From positions 10,299,001 to 10,363,000 of the forward strand of contig NZ_JADBEG010000001.1 of assembly GCF_014873755.1 (NCBI RefSeq): 64,000 nt of DNA, read 5' to 3'. The notes under the pieces are model-generated. The model ran no database searches, was not told the origin of the DNA, and saw only the letters and a list, made by a program, of their open reading frames with translations. The stretch's first letter is position 1. Every line of letters begins with the position of its first letter. A program made the position numbers and the translations under genes. Below, piece after piece: positions 55,166-63,577 of the stretch. Source of the DNA: Amycolatopsis lexingtonensis. GTDB taxonomy: Bacteria; Actinomycetota; Actinomycetes; Mycobacteriales; Pseudonocardiaceae.

Positions 55166-55578
55166 GCGCGACCGAAGCGGCCGAGACCGCGGAACTGCTG
55201 ACGCAGGCGAAGGAAGCGCTCGAGCGCTACCTCGAGGTGCGCGTCGACGACGACGGCGCGCTGACGTTCTCCCACGGCGACGTCCCGTGCGTCATCCAGG
55301 CGACCCGGCTCGGCGAGGGGCTCACCGTGCTCTCGCTGACCTGCGTGGTCGCCTGGGACCTGGCGGACGGGCCGGAGCTGTCGGTCGCGGTCGCCGAGCG
55401 GGCGGGGCAGGGGCTGTTCGGGACGCTCGGCGTCGGGCACACCGAGTCCGGGCTCGACGTCACGCTGCGGTACGCGTTCCCGGCCGCCGGCCTGGACCCG
55501 TCGGCTTTGGGGACGTTGCTGATGCTGGTCGTGTCGACGGCCTCGCAGCTGCGGACCGACCTGCCCGGGATCGCCTGA
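55162..55578 (+). CDS. YbjN/TY-Chap-like peptide-binding chaperone domain protein
   Basis: This 138-residue protein has the layout of the type III chaperone-like/YbjN group: an N-terminal helix ([15 protein letters not shown]), strands [40 protein letters not shown], a helix ([18 protein letters not shown]), and strands with a final helix. No catalytic residues are apparent. GTG 55162 overlaps the uppS stop by four bases, so its function may be tied to cell-envelope synthesis. The family call is by pattern and moderately sure. Confidence 0.65.
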   Translation: MSATEAAETAELLTQAKEALERYLEVRVDDDGALTFSHGDVPCVIQATRLGEGLTVLSLTCVVAWDLADGPELSVAVAERAGQGLFGTLGVGHTESGLDVTLRYAFPAAGLDPSALGTLLMLVVSTASQLRTDLPGIA

Positions 55579-55619
55579 CCGGTTCGCGGCTTCTGTGTAA
55601 CCCACCCGGGGTGGAGATT

Positions 55620-55666
55620 CCGCCGCGAACGGCGGATTCCGGTCGGAAACGGACCGTATCCGACCG
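55620..55666. promoter_or_regulatory. Two inverted repeats upstream of the permease gene
   Basis: CCGCCG (55620-55625) and CGGCGG (55630-55635) make a tight hairpin with a CGAA loop. CGGTCGGA (55640-55647) and TCCGACCG (55659-55666) make a second repeat with an 11-base spacer. The first could be a terminator for the uppS operon, and the second fits an operator for the permease gene. Neither looks like the AT-rich Zur box. Confidence 0.45.
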
Positions 55667-55720
55667 TTCGCGACCCGTGCGGGTCACTTCCTGTCGGTGG
55701 GCACTGGCATCATCGTCGTC

Positions 55721-56734
55721 GTGAACATCGTTTCCACTTCCGACACCGAGCCCGGCCGGCGCACCCGCCGCTTCCGGATCAGCTCGGTCGAGGTGCTGTG
55801 CGCGATCCTGCTGATCGCGATCCTCGGCCAGGGCTGGCTGCAGCAGCTGTTCGACGTGCCGGCGCTGCGCACGGGGTCGACCGTGTTCGTCGCCGTCTGC
55901 GTCCAGGCGCTGCCGTTCCTGGTGCTGGGCGTGCTGATCAGCGGGGCCATCGCGGCGTTCGTGCCCGCCCGGGTGCTGGAGAAGGTGCTGCCGCGCCGGT
56001 CCGGTCCGGCGGTCGGCGTGGCCGGGCTGGCCGGGGTCGCGCTGCCGGGCTGCGAGTGCGCGTCGGTGCCCGTGGCGCGCCGGCTGATGGGGCAGGGCGT
56101 GGCGCCGGCCGCGGCGCTGACGTTCCTGCTGGCGGCGCCGGCGGTGAACCCGGTGGTGCTGGTGGCCACCGCGGTCGCGTTCCCGGGCAAGCCGGAGATG
56201 GTGCTGGCCCGCTTCGCCGGCTCGCTGGCGACGGCGATGGCGATGGGCTGGCTGTGGGCCCGCTGGGGCAAGCTCGAGTGGATCACTTCGCGCGCCCTGC
56301 GCCGGCTTCCGGAGGTGGCGCCCGGGCAGCGGTGGCGGGTGTTCGCCGAGACGGCCCGCACGGACCTGGTGGAGGCCGGCGGCTTCCTGGTGCTGGGCGC
56401 GCTGATCTCCTCGGCGCTGAACGTGCTGGTGCCGGCGAAGTGGTTCGGCGTGCTGGGCGACCAGCTGGTGCTCGGCGTGCTGGTGATGGCGGTGCTCGCG
56501 GTGGTGCTGGCGCTCTGCAGCGAGGCGGACGCGTTCGTGGCGGCGTCGCTGACGGCGTTGCCGCTGCTGCCGAAGCTGGTGTTCCTGGTCGTCGGCCCGG
56601 CGGTCGACGTCAAGCTGTTCGCGTTGCAGGCAGGCACGTTCGGCCGCTCGTTCGCGGTCCGCTTCGCCCCGGCGACGTTCGTGGTGGCCGTGGCCTGCGC
56701 GGTCGTGGCCGGGCTTCTGGTGGGGGTGGCGTGA
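55721..56734 (+). CDS. ArsP_1/DUF318-family permease
   Basis: This protein of about 337 residues has eight or more membrane segments. The conserved GCECASVPVARRLMGQG loop and the EADAFVAASL loop near residue 270 are hallmarks of the ArsP_1 permease family. The start is GTG 55721; GTG 55697 in the same frame adds eight residues. It overlaps the TIGR03943 partner gene by four bases. ArsP_1 proteins export arsenicals in some bacteria, but pairs with a TIGR03943 protein are often linked to metal regulons. With zur and smtB 3 kb away, a zinc or other metal role is possible. Confidence 0.85.
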   Translation: MNIVSTSDTEPGRRTRRFRISSVEVLCAILLIAILGQGWLQQLFDVPALRTGSTVFVAVCVQALPFLVLGVLISGAIAAFVPARVLEKVLPRRSGPAVGVAGLAGVALPGCECASVPVARRLMGQGVAPAAALTFLLAAPAVNPVVLVATAVAFPGKPEMVLARFAGSLATAMAMGWLWARWGKLEWITSRALRRLPEVAPGQRWRVFAETARTDLVEAGGFLVLGALISSALNVLVPAKWFGVLGDQLVLGVLVMAVLAVVLALCSEADAFVAASLTALPLLPKLVFLVVGPAVDVKLFALQAGTFGRSFAVRFAPATFVVAVACAVVAGLLVGVA

Positions 56735-57492
56735 AACGCGAGACGCAGAACATCCTGCTGCTCCTGCTGGGCGGCGCGTTGATCAAGATCGCGGTGAACG
56801 GCGACTACCTGAGGTACGTGAAGCCGGCCCAGCAACCCTGGATCATCATCGGCGGCGCGGTGATGGTGGCGCTGGGGGCGCTGGCGATCGTCCGCGACCT
56901 GCTGGCGGCCCGCGCCGACGGCCACGCGCACCCGGCTGCCGGCGGTGCGGATTCCGCGGTGGCCGCCGATGACGGTCACGGCCACGCCCACTCGGCCCGC
57001 CCCGCGTGGCTGCTGCTGGTCCCGGTCCTCGCGGTGTTCCTGGTGGCACCCCCGGCCCTGGGCGCCGACTCGGTGATCCGCACCGAGGCGCGGGTCCCGG
57101 CGAGCGCGGCCGCGGCCAACGCCGCCTCGTTCCCGCCGCTGCCGGCCGGCGACCCGGTCCCACTGGCGGTGAACGAGTTCGTCAGCCGGGCGGGCTGGGA
57201 CGCGGCGGGCACCTTGAACGGCCGCACGGTCTCCCTGACCGGGTTCGTGGTCCACACCGAGGGCAGCACCCTGCTGGCCCGCCTGGTGATCAGCTGCTGC
57301 GCGGCCGACGCCTTCCCGGTGACGGTCCGCCTCCGCGGCGGCGAAGCGGACCACCTCGCGAGCGACGCCTGGATCCGGGTGACGGGCCAGGTGGTCCCCG
57401 GTACGGCGACGCGAGCGAACAGTTACACACCGGACTTCACCCCGACCTCGCTGGCGACGGTCCCGACCCCGAAGGATCCTTACGAGTACTGA
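56731..57492 (+). CDS. TIGR03943/DUF1980-family protein, partner of the permease
   Basis: This 253-residue protein has two N-terminal membrane segments (residues 6-20 and 35-55). A His-rich loop (DGHAHPAAGG ... DDGHGHAHSAR) that could bind metal lies before a third span. The C-terminal extracytoplasmic domain has the conserved LLARLVISCCAADAFPVTVRL motif, with a Cys-Cys pair. GTG 56731 overlaps the permease stop. The gene pair is widespread; the partner is thought to work with the permease, and the histidine loop supports a metal link. Confidence 0.88.
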   Translation: MKRETQNILLLLLGGALIKIAVNGDYLRYVKPAQQPWIIIGGAVMVALGALAIVRDLLAARADGHAHPAAGGADSAVAADDGHGHAHSARPAWLLLVPVLAVFLVAPPALGADSVIRTEARVPASAAAANAASFPPLPAGDPVPLAVNEFVSRAGWDAAGTLNGRTVSLTGFVVHTEGSTLLARLVISCCAADAFPVTVRLRGGEADHLASDAWIRVTGQVVPGTATRANSYTPDFTPTSLATVPTPKDPYEY

Positions 57493-57537
57493 CATTCGTC
57501 CAAGACGGACGATCCGGCGCGGCCTACCGTCCGGCAC

Positions 57538-58338
57538 ATGGTTGTTCACGGGATGCACGTCGTCCACGACGGTCCGGGGCAGGCGCCACCCCTGCTGCTG
57601 ATCCACGGATCGGGCGCTTCGGGCGCCTCCTGGGGTCCGGTGGCCGGGATCCTCGCCACCCGCCACCACGTCATCCGGGTCGACCTGCCGGGGTGCGGCC
57701 AGTCGCCGCCCGCGCCGTCGTACGCGGTGCCCGGGCAGGCCGCCCGCGTGGCCGCGCTGCTCGACGGCCTCGGGCTGCGGCAGGTCACGGTTGCCGGGCA
57801 CTCCAGCGGCGGCTACGTCGCTGCGTCGCTGGCGGAACAGCGTCCCGACCTGGTGCGGTCGCTGGCGCTGATCAGCACCGGTCCGAGCCTCGATGCGCTG
57901 CTGCCACAGCCGTGGATCGTCCGGGCGCTGCTGGCTCCGCCGTTCGGCCCGCTCCTGTGGCCGCGGCGCTCGGATGCGTTGATCCGCAAGGGAATCCGCG
58001 CGACGACCGCCCGTCCGGTGGAAATCCCGGACGACGCCGTCGCCGACCTGAAGACCATCACCTACCGCACGTTCCGGAGAATCCTGCGCGGCAACTCCGC
58101 GTACATCGCCGAGCGGAGCGTCCCCGAACGCCTCGCCGGACTGGGAAAGCCCGTGCTGGTGGTGTTCGGCGCGGCCGATCCCCGCTGGGACCCGCGCTCG
58201 GCGCACCGGTACGACGCGGTGCCGGGTGCGCGCGTCGAACTGCTCCCCGGCATCGGGCACATCCCCCTGCTCGAAGCGCCCGAGCCGACGAGCGAACTGC
58301 TGCTGCACTTCGCGACGGCGGACGCTTCACCGGCTTGA
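57538..58338 (+). CDS. Alpha/beta-fold hydrolase
   Basis: This 266-residue cytoplasmic protein has the nucleophile elbow GHSSGG (Ser89), the oxyanion HGSGASG turn (residues 23-29), the acid in FGAADPRWD and the histidine in GIGHIPLLE. The layout is that of small-molecule esterases and epoxide- or haloalkane-type hydrolases; the substrate is unknown. The start is ATG 57538. It lies 46 bases after the TIGR03943 gene and may be co-transcribed, but there is no functional link in the sequence. Confidence 0.87.
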   Translation: MVVHGMHVVHDGPGQAPPLLLIHGSGASGASWGPVAGILATRHHVIRVDLPGCGQSPPAPSYAVPGQAARVAALLDGLGLRQVTVAGHSSGGYVAASLAEQRPDLVRSLALISTGPSLDALLPQPWIVRALLAPPFGPLLWPRRSDALIRKGIRATTARPVEIPDDAVADLKTITYRTFRRILRGNSAYIAERSVPERLAGLGKPVLVVFGAADPRWDPRSAHRYDAVPGARVELLPGIGHIPLLEAPEPTSELLLHFATADASPA

Positions 58339-58406
58339 TACCGCAACGGCAGTCAGGCGGCGACGGCGGCGCACTGCCGACAGCGTCTTCGGCTACCCTC
58401 CGAGTC

Positions 58407-58967
58407 GTGCCCGAACAGACTTGGTCACCCAATCCTGGGACGCCCGTGATCGAGTACCGGGCCGGTCGGTGGATGTTCATCGGCGGCCTGGCCATGTTCG
58501 TTTTCTTCGGGTTGGTCGCCCTCTTCCCGGACGTCGGGAACCCGTCGGCATCGTCGAGAGCAGCCCATCTTCCTCCGGCCGCCGCGTCGTTCCTCTTCGG
58601 CGCGCTCGCGCTGGGCGGCCTGCTGGTCATGGTCGGCTTCGTCCCCCGCACGCATCGCTTCGTCGTCGATGAACGCGGACTGTGGTGGCGAGCCGGCCGC
58701 AAATCCGACCTGATCGCCTGGGAGGAGTTGCGTGCCGTGCGCGGCCGGGAATCGCGCCCACCGGTCAAGGGCGACCCGAACTCGAAGGCCACGCGGTCGG
58801 CCCTGGTGTTCACTCCCGTGGACCAGCGCTTCGCCACCCGCCACGCGGCGCTGGTGAAAGGCCCGCCCAACGCCGGTCCGGAAGTGGAACTGAAACTGCC
58901 GAACAGCGCCACGGTCCGGAAGCTGGCCGAGGAGATAGCCAGAGTCCGGCCGGGCCTGCTCGACTAG
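58407..58967 (+). CDS. Two-span membrane protein with PH-like soluble domain, unknown function
   Basis: This 186-residue protein has two membrane segments (about residues 22-43 and 58-80). The soluble part is THRFVVDERGLWWRAGRKSDLIAWEELRAVRGRES, typical of the PH-like domains fused to membrane hairpins in actinomycetes. It ends in a helix after SATVRKLAEEIARVRPG. The start is GTG 58407, preceded by TACCCTCCGAG. I do not recognise a named family. Confidence 0.65.
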   Translation: MPEQTWSPNPGTPVIEYRAGRWMFIGGLAMFVFFGLVALFPDVGNPSASSRAAHLPPAAASFLFGALALGGLLVMVGFVPRTHRFVVDERGLWWRAGRKSDLIAWEELRAVRGRESRPPVKGDPNSKATRSALVFTPVDQRFATRHAALVKGPPNAGPEVELKLPNSATVRKLAEEIARVRPGLLD

Positions 58968-59003
58968 CGTCGTGCGCCCGCATTGCGGTACTAAGCTGCG
59001 TAC

Positions 59004-59837
59004 GTGCTGCCGACCGGTTGGAAGTGGGCGGACGTGGAGGTCGCCGTCCCGCGCCCGGCCACGCGGCTCCCGGGCGTCACGATGGCCGGGTTCCGCCAGC
59101 GGATCCCCGGGGACGTCGGGATCGCGATGATCGCGCACCCGTCGGTCACGCTGTTCCTCGACCTGAGCGAGACGGGCGGCATCGTCCGCGAAACCGGCGG
59201 GACACGCCGTCGCGGCAGCTTCGTCGCCGGGCTCCTCCCCGGCCACCTCCGGACCGGCGGCCGCGAGGGCACGTGCCTCCAGATCCGGTTGTCCCCGGTG
59301 GTCGCGGCCGCGCTGCTGGACGTCTCGACCGAGCTGACCGGCACCGTGGCCACCCTCGAAGAGGTCTGGGGGCGCAACGCCGCCCGCCTCGAGGAGAGGC
59401 TGCGCGCCGCCTCGACCTGGGACGAACGGTTCGCCCTCGCGACGGACGTCCTCACCCGCCGGATGGCCGCCCGCTCCCGCGTCGAACCCGAGGTCGTCCG
59501 GGTCTGGCGCCGGATGCTCGCCGTCCAGGGCCGGGTCCGGGTCGACGGCCTGGCCGAGGAAGTCGGCTGGAGCCGCCAGCGCTTGTGGTCCCGGTTCGGA
59601 TCCCAGCTCGGGCTGACCCCCAAGAGAGCGGCCCAGCTGGTGCGCTTCGACCACGCGGCCCACCTGCTGGCCGCCGGCCACGCGGTGGCGACGGCGGCCG
59701 CGCGAAGCGGCTACGCGGACCAATCCCACCTGCACCGCGAGGCCAAGGCGATCGCGGGGCTCACTCCCACCGAGCTGGCCGCGGCCCCTTGGCTCGCCAT
59801 CGACGACGTGGCCTGGCCCACCGCTCCGCGAACGTGA
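59004..59837 (+). CDS. AraC-family transcriptional regulator
   Basis: This 277-residue protein has an N-terminal cupin-like sensor half and a C-terminal double helix-turn-helix (residues 170-265), with VRVDGLAEEVGWSRQRLWSRFGSQLGLTPKRAAQLVRFDHAAHLL and a second motif, VATAAARSGYADQSHLHREAKAIAGLTPTEL. GTG 59004 follows a TACTAAG box at 58989-58995, so the transcript may be leaderless. It is convergent with zur, with 10 bases between stops. The effector is unknown. Confidence 0.88.
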   Translation: MLPTGWKWADVEVAVPRPATRLPGVTMAGFRQRIPGDVGIAMIAHPSVTLFLDLSETGGIVRETGGTRRRGSFVAGLLPGHLRTGGREGTCLQIRLSPVVAAALLDVSTELTGTVATLEEVWGRNAARLEERLRAASTWDERFALATDVLTRRMAARSRVEPEVVRVWRRMLAVQGRVRVDGLAEEVGWSRQRLWSRFGSQLGLTPKRAAQLVRFDHAAHLLAAGHAVATAAARSGYADQSHLHREAKAIAGLTPTELAAAPWLAIDDVAWPTAPRT

Positions 59838-59847
59838 ACCGGCTCGC

Positions 59848-60261
59848 TCAGTGCTCCGCGCAGGTGCCGGTGATCTCGACCGTGTGCGAGATTTCCGAAA
59901 ACCCGTGCTCCGCCGCGATCTTCTCGGCCCAGCGCTCGACCGCCGGTCCTTCGACCTCCACCGTCCGGCCGCACAGGCGGCACACGAGGTGATGGTGGTG
60001 GTGCGCGGAACACCGCCGGTAGATCGCTTCGCCGGAGTCGGTGCGCAGGACGTCGATCTCGCCGGCCTCCGACAAGGACTGCAGGGTGCGGTACACCGTC
60101 GTCAGGCCGATGCCGTCGCCGCGTTTGCGCAGCTCGTCATGCAGTTCCTGGGCGGAGCGGAAGTCGTCGACGGTGCTCAGCAGCTCGACGACCGCGGCTC
60201 GCTGCCGGGTCGATCGGCGCCCGGGCACCGGGGCCTGGCTGCGCGGCGCGGCGGGGTTCAT
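59848..60261 (-). CDS. zur: Zinc uptake regulator Zur (Fur family)
   Basis: This 137-residue Fur-family repressor has a winged helix (residues 20-80, with GIGLTTVYRTLQSLSEAGEIDVLRTDSGEAIYRRC) and a dimerisation domain carrying metal ligands: Cys84, the His87-91 run, Cys94 and Cys97 (CRLCG), His119 and Cys134. The gene is directly downstream of smtB with a one-base overlap and beside glyS, exactly as in M. tuberculosis (smtB-zur), which supports zinc as the metal. Zur shuts off zinc uptake genes when zinc is plentiful. Confidence 0.92.
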   Translation of the reverse strand: MNPAAPRSQAPVPGRRSTRQRAAVVELLSTVDDFRSAQELHDELRKRGDGIGLTTVYRTLQSLSEAGEIDVLRTDSGEAIYRRCSAHHHHHLVCRLCGRTVEVEGPAVERWAEKIAAEHGFSEISHTVEITGTCAEH

Positions 60262-60671
60262 CACTTTCCTTCCTGCACGTGGGCTACGGCGTCGACCACG
60301 ATGTGCGCCAGGTGGTCGTCGGCGAGCCGGTAGACGACCTCGCGGCCGCGGCGTTCGCCCTGCACCACCCCGGCGGTCTTCAGCACCCGCAGGTGCTGGC
60401 TGATCAGCGGCTGCGCGACGTCGAGGGCGTCCACCAGCTCGTGCACGCACCGGTCGGCGGCCCGCAGCTGCAGCACGATCGCGATCCGGACCGGCGCGGC
60501 CAGCGCGCGCAGCAGGTCGCCCGCGTCCGTCAGTACCGACGGTGACGGGTGGACCGGCGCCGAGGCCGAGGCCGGCGCGCACTCCGCGAGACCCGGCTGG
60601 GCGCCACTCCCGGTCACCATCGCCATGCCCGCCTCCACCCGGCCCGTCCGGACCATGAATTCCGTAGTCAT
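60261..60671 (-). CDS. smtB: Zinc-responsive ArsR/SmtB-family repressor
   Basis: This protein of about 136 residues has a winged helix around RALAAPVRIAIVLQLRAADRCVHELVDALDVAQPLISQHLRVLKTAGVV. The alpha-5 zinc site is complete: D-x-H followed 11 residues later by His and three later by Glu in the ADDHLAHIVVDAVAHVQE segment, matching SmtB Asp104/His106/His117/Glu120. When zinc is low it represses zur, as in mycobacteria. The start at ATG 60671 may be too long; in-frame ATGs at about 60656 and 60626 would remove part of a disordered N-terminus. Confidence 0.9.
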   Translation of the reverse strand: MTTEFMVRTGRVEAGMAMVTGSGAQPGLAECAPASASAPVHPSPSVLTDAGDLLRALAAPVRIAIVLQLRAADRCVHELVDALDVAQPLISQHLRVLKTAGVVQGERRGREVVYRLADDHLAHIVVDAVAHVQEGK

Positions 60672-60893
60672 TGCCGATAACGGCCCCGCCCATCCTAGTG
60701 TTCCCCCGGACGGGAGCCCCGCCCCGGCGCCGAGCTGCGGGGTACGGCAGGTTGTATTACCCCGTTCGGGTGAGTTCGTGGGATATTGGCTCTTCGGCTT
60801 CGCATGTCGTGGCCGACGGTGCAAGGTTGTCGCGGAGCGTTTCGTCGCTTCTCGCACGCCGGCGCCGCGCCCGAGCAAAACCAGTGGGGAGAC

Positions 60894-61982
60894 ATGACCC
60901 GTTTCGCACCGAAAGCAGCCGCGCTGACGACTGTCGTGTTCTCGCTGGTCGGAGTGGGTGTGGCCGGGGCGCAGACGCAGGCCGTCGACGAAAAGACCGG
61001 ACCGGTGTCGTTCGCGAACATCGCGTCGGTCCGGATCGGCGGGGACGGTCAGCGCGGCGGCGCCCTCATCACCGAAACGCAGCGCTCGCCGCTGCTGCCG
61101 GGGCAGTCGAAGCTCGGCACGGACCGCGTCACCGTCCCCAAGGACGACGGCGAGCGCGCGACCTTCGGCGGGCACTACCAGATCGACCTCGGCCGCTACA
61201 GCCCGTCGCAGAACCCGTACCCGCCGGGCGTCGCGAGCCGCGACCACAACGTCGTCGCCGCGTTGCAGGCGACGACCGTGCCCACCGCGGTGGCGGAGAC
61301 GAACTACGCGCTCCGCGACGTCTGGCAGGGGGCGGCGAAGCCGGTCGACAACACCGTGCTCGTGCTCGAAGGCGCGAAGTCGGCGGTGGACTGCACCGGT
61401 CCCGCCAAGCTCACCGCGGCCACTTCGGTGGCCCGGCTGTGGGTGCGCCAGGCCGACGGGACGCTCGGCATCGTCCCGGTGCCCGGCGGCACCGCCGGCC
61501 TCCAGCTGACCAACCTGCGGCTCGGCCCGCCCGGCGACATCACGAACGCCGACAAGGCCACCACGGTCTCCGACCTCAAGCTGATCCGCGTCGGCACGTT
61601 CGACCAGCTGATCCGGCAGGACGGCTGGCGCGGCGGCGACTTCACCGCGGTCGCCGGCTGGCGCGTCGAGATCACCACCCACGTCAAGGACGCGCAGGGC
61701 GCCGCGCTGCAGGACGTGCGGACCAACATCGTGCTCGGCGGGGTCAGCTGCTCGGTCCCGAAGGGGTTCGTGGCGAAGGCGGGCAACCAGGCGGGCGGCA
61801 CGAACGCGTCGCAGCCGGCGGTCCCGACGCAGGTCCCGGCCGGCTACCTCGGTGCGGCGGCCCCCGCGACCGACGGCGACGGCTCCCGCGTCCCGCTCGG
61901 CGTCGGCCTGCTCTTCGGCGGCGTGTTCTTCGCGGCGGTCGCGTTGCTGCTCGGCCGGCGGCGCAAGACCGGGACGGACTAG
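60894..61982 (+). CDS. Secreted, C-terminally anchored protein upstream of sortase
   Basis: This 362-residue protein has a signal peptide (MTRFAPKAAALTTVVFSLVGVGVAGAQT, cleavage near residue 26), a large extracellular domain of about 300 residues, and a C-terminal membrane span followed by RRRKTGTD. This signal-domain-span-basic tail layout is that of sortase substrates, but no LPxTG-like motif is evident; the region before the span reads YLGAAAPATDGDGSRVPLG. The class F sortase gene starts one base after its stop. The extracellular domain is not one I recognise. Confidence 0.7.
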   Translation: MTRFAPKAAALTTVVFSLVGVGVAGAQTQAVDEKTGPVSFANIASVRIGGDGQRGGALITETQRSPLLPGQSKLGTDRVTVPKDDGERATFGGHYQIDLGRYSPSQNPYPPGVASRDHNVVAALQATTVPTAVAETNYALRDVWQGAAKPVDNTVLVLEGAKSAVDCTGPAKLTAATSVARLWVRQADGTLGIVPVPGGTAGLQLTNLRLGPPGDITNADKATTVSDLKLIRVGTFDQLIRQDGWRGGDFTAVAGWRVEITTHVKDAQGAALQDVRTNIVLGGVSCSVPKGFVAKAGNQAGGTNASQPAVPTQVPAGYLGAAAPATDGDGSRVPLGVGLLFGGVFFAAVALLLGRRRKTGTD

Positions 61983-62621
61983 GTGCTCCGCACCGCGCTG
62001 GCCGCCGTCGCGGCGGCGCTGGCGGTCGCCGCTTTCGCGGCCGGGATCGTCGTGCTGACCTGGTTGCCCCCGACGTCGGCCCCGATCGCGGCGCCACCAC
62101 CGGGCACGCTGCCGGGCGAGAACGCGGCCCCGGCGGTGCTGCCCGCGGACAGCGAATCGGCGGCCCAGCAGCGCCCGGGCACGGTCCGCCTCCCCGACGG
62201 CTCGACCGCGCGGCTGGTCCGCACGGAACTGACCGACACGGGCGTCCTCCCGATCCCCCGCGGCCTGGCGGACGCGGCCTGGTGGGGCGCGAAGCTGGGC
62301 GCGGACCGCGGCGCGGCGCTGCTGTCGGGCCACGTGAACTGGGAAGGGCAGCGCGGCCCGTTCGACGAGCTGTGGCGCACCCGCCCGGGCGACGAGGTGA
62401 GCATCGTCGACGCCCGCGGCGGCCGCTGGGTCTACCGCGTCGAAGAGGTGGTGACGCTGCCGAAGGAGGCCCTCCCGCAACAGGCCCGGCGCTGGTTCGG
62501 CCAGGACGGCCCCCACCGCCTGGTCCTGGTCACCTGCGGCGGCGACTACGTGGGCGGCACCGAGGGCTACGACGAGAACCGCCTGGTCACGGCGAAGCTG
62601 GTGACCCGCCCGACCGGCTGA
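61983..62621 (+). CDS. Class F sortase 1
   Basis: This 212-residue membrane-bound transpeptidase has an N-terminal anchor (residues 4-27), a Pro-rich linker and a sortase barrel. The catalytic triad is His117 in LLSGHVNW, Cys185 in LVTCGG and Arg200 in DENRLV. The actinobacterial class F signature WWGAKLG and GPFDELW is present. It follows the anchored protein gene directly, so that protein is its likely client or partner. GTG 61983 starts one base after the previous stop. Confidence 0.9.
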   Translation: MLRTALAAVAAALAVAAFAAGIVVLTWLPPTSAPIAAPPPGTLPGENAAPAVLPADSESAAQQRPGTVRLPDGSTARLVRTELTDTGVLPIPRGLADAAWWGAKLGADRGAALLSGHVNWEGQRGPFDELWRTRPGDEVSIVDARGGRWVYRVEEVVTLPKEALPQQARRWFGQDGPHRLVLVTCGGDYVGGTEGYDENRLVTAKLVTRPTG

Positions 62622-62695
62622 GCACGCCCTCGGCCCCGGCCCGCTGTGGACCTCGCCCGAGCTGAGTCGCCGGCGCACGCAGCTGCTCCCCAAAG

Positions 62696-62748
62696 GTCTT
62701 GAATGACTCATTCAGGGCATCCGGCGACCTGAATGAGTCATTCAAGAC
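62696..62748. repeat. Palindromic intergenic repeat, family B, copy 4
   Basis: It starts GTCTTGAATGACTCATTCAG and ends CAAGAC at 62743-62748, in the same orientation as copy 3. The spacer reads GGGCATCCGGCGACC, where one arm base (GGGC for GGAC) has diverged. It lies between the two sortase genes. Confidence 0.9.
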
Positions 62749-62855
62749 GCCGACCAGCCGGAGGCCGCCCGAGCCGCGCGATCCCGGTGCAACCTCCTGC
62801 ACCCGCCGCCGCATGTGTTCCTTCGCCGAGTCACCGAGCGAAGGAGCCCGACCCC

Positions 62856-63494
62856 ATGCAGGAGCAGAACCCGGCGGAGCGGAAGAACGGCTCCGGCCGC
62901 TGGTGGATCGTCGGCGTCGCCGGCGCGTTCGTCGTCGCCGCGCTCGTCGCCACCCTGCTCATCTTCACCGGAAAGGATGAACCCGCGGTCGCGAACGCGC
63001 CCGCGGCGAACCAGACCACCAGTCAACCCACTGAGCAGAAAACCGCCCGCGACCCCGCGAACCTGAGCCTCCCCGGCGGCGGCACCGCGAAGCTCGTCCA
63101 GGAAGACCTCGACGCCGACGGCGCCCTCAAGATCCCCGAAGGCCTCGACGAAGCCGCCTGGTGGGGCGCCAAGCTCGGCGCTGACCACGGCGTCGCCCTG
63201 CTCTCCGGGCACGTGAACTGGAAGGGCAAGAAGGGCCCCTTCATGGAACTCTGGCAGGTCAAGCCGGGCCAGGAGGTCAAGCTGACCGACGCCGCGGGCG
63301 GCGCCTGGGTCTACCGCGTCGACGCCGCCGAGACCGTCCACAAGACCGACCTCGCCGGCCGCTCCGAGCAGCTGTTCGACCCCGATGGCCCGCACAAGCT
63401 GCTGCTGGTCACCTGCGGGGGCGAATACGTCGGCGGGACCGAGGGCTACGAGGACAACCGCGTCGTGACGGCGTCGCTGGTGTCGCGGCCGTAG
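62856..63494 (+). CDS. Class F sortase 2
   Basis: This 212-residue paralogue of the preceding sortase has an N-terminal anchor (residues 17-38), a Thr/Gln/Pro linker and a barrel with His119 (LLSGHVNW), Cys187 (LVTCGG) and Arg202 (EDNRVV). The catalytic halves of the two sortases are highly alike while their linkers are not, which suggests a tandem duplication followed by divergence. AAGGAG precedes ATG 62856. A family B repeat lies between them, so the two are probably separate transcripts. Confidence 0.9.
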   Translation: MQEQNPAERKNGSGRWWIVGVAGAFVVAALVATLLIFTGKDEPAVANAPAANQTTSQPTEQKTARDPANLSLPGGGTAKLVQEDLDADGALKIPEGLDEAAWWGAKLGADHGVALLSGHVNWKGKKGPFMELWQVKPGQEVKLTDAAGGAWVYRVDAAETVHKTDLAGRSEQLFDPDGPHKLLLVTCGGEYVGGTEGYEDNRVVTASLVSRP

Positions 63495-63577
63495 CCTGCG
63501 CGATAACCGCTGGGCCCCGGCGGATACCCTGGACGTTCTAGTCCGATAACCGTCCCCGCATGCTTCCGGAGCGTGGA

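Noticed and set aside
60672..60893. A Zur box or small gene between smtB and the anchored protein gene
   Set aside because: No AT-rich TGAAAATGATTTTCA-like sequence is present, and the short frames have no start signals; only ordinary divergent promoter DNA is seen.
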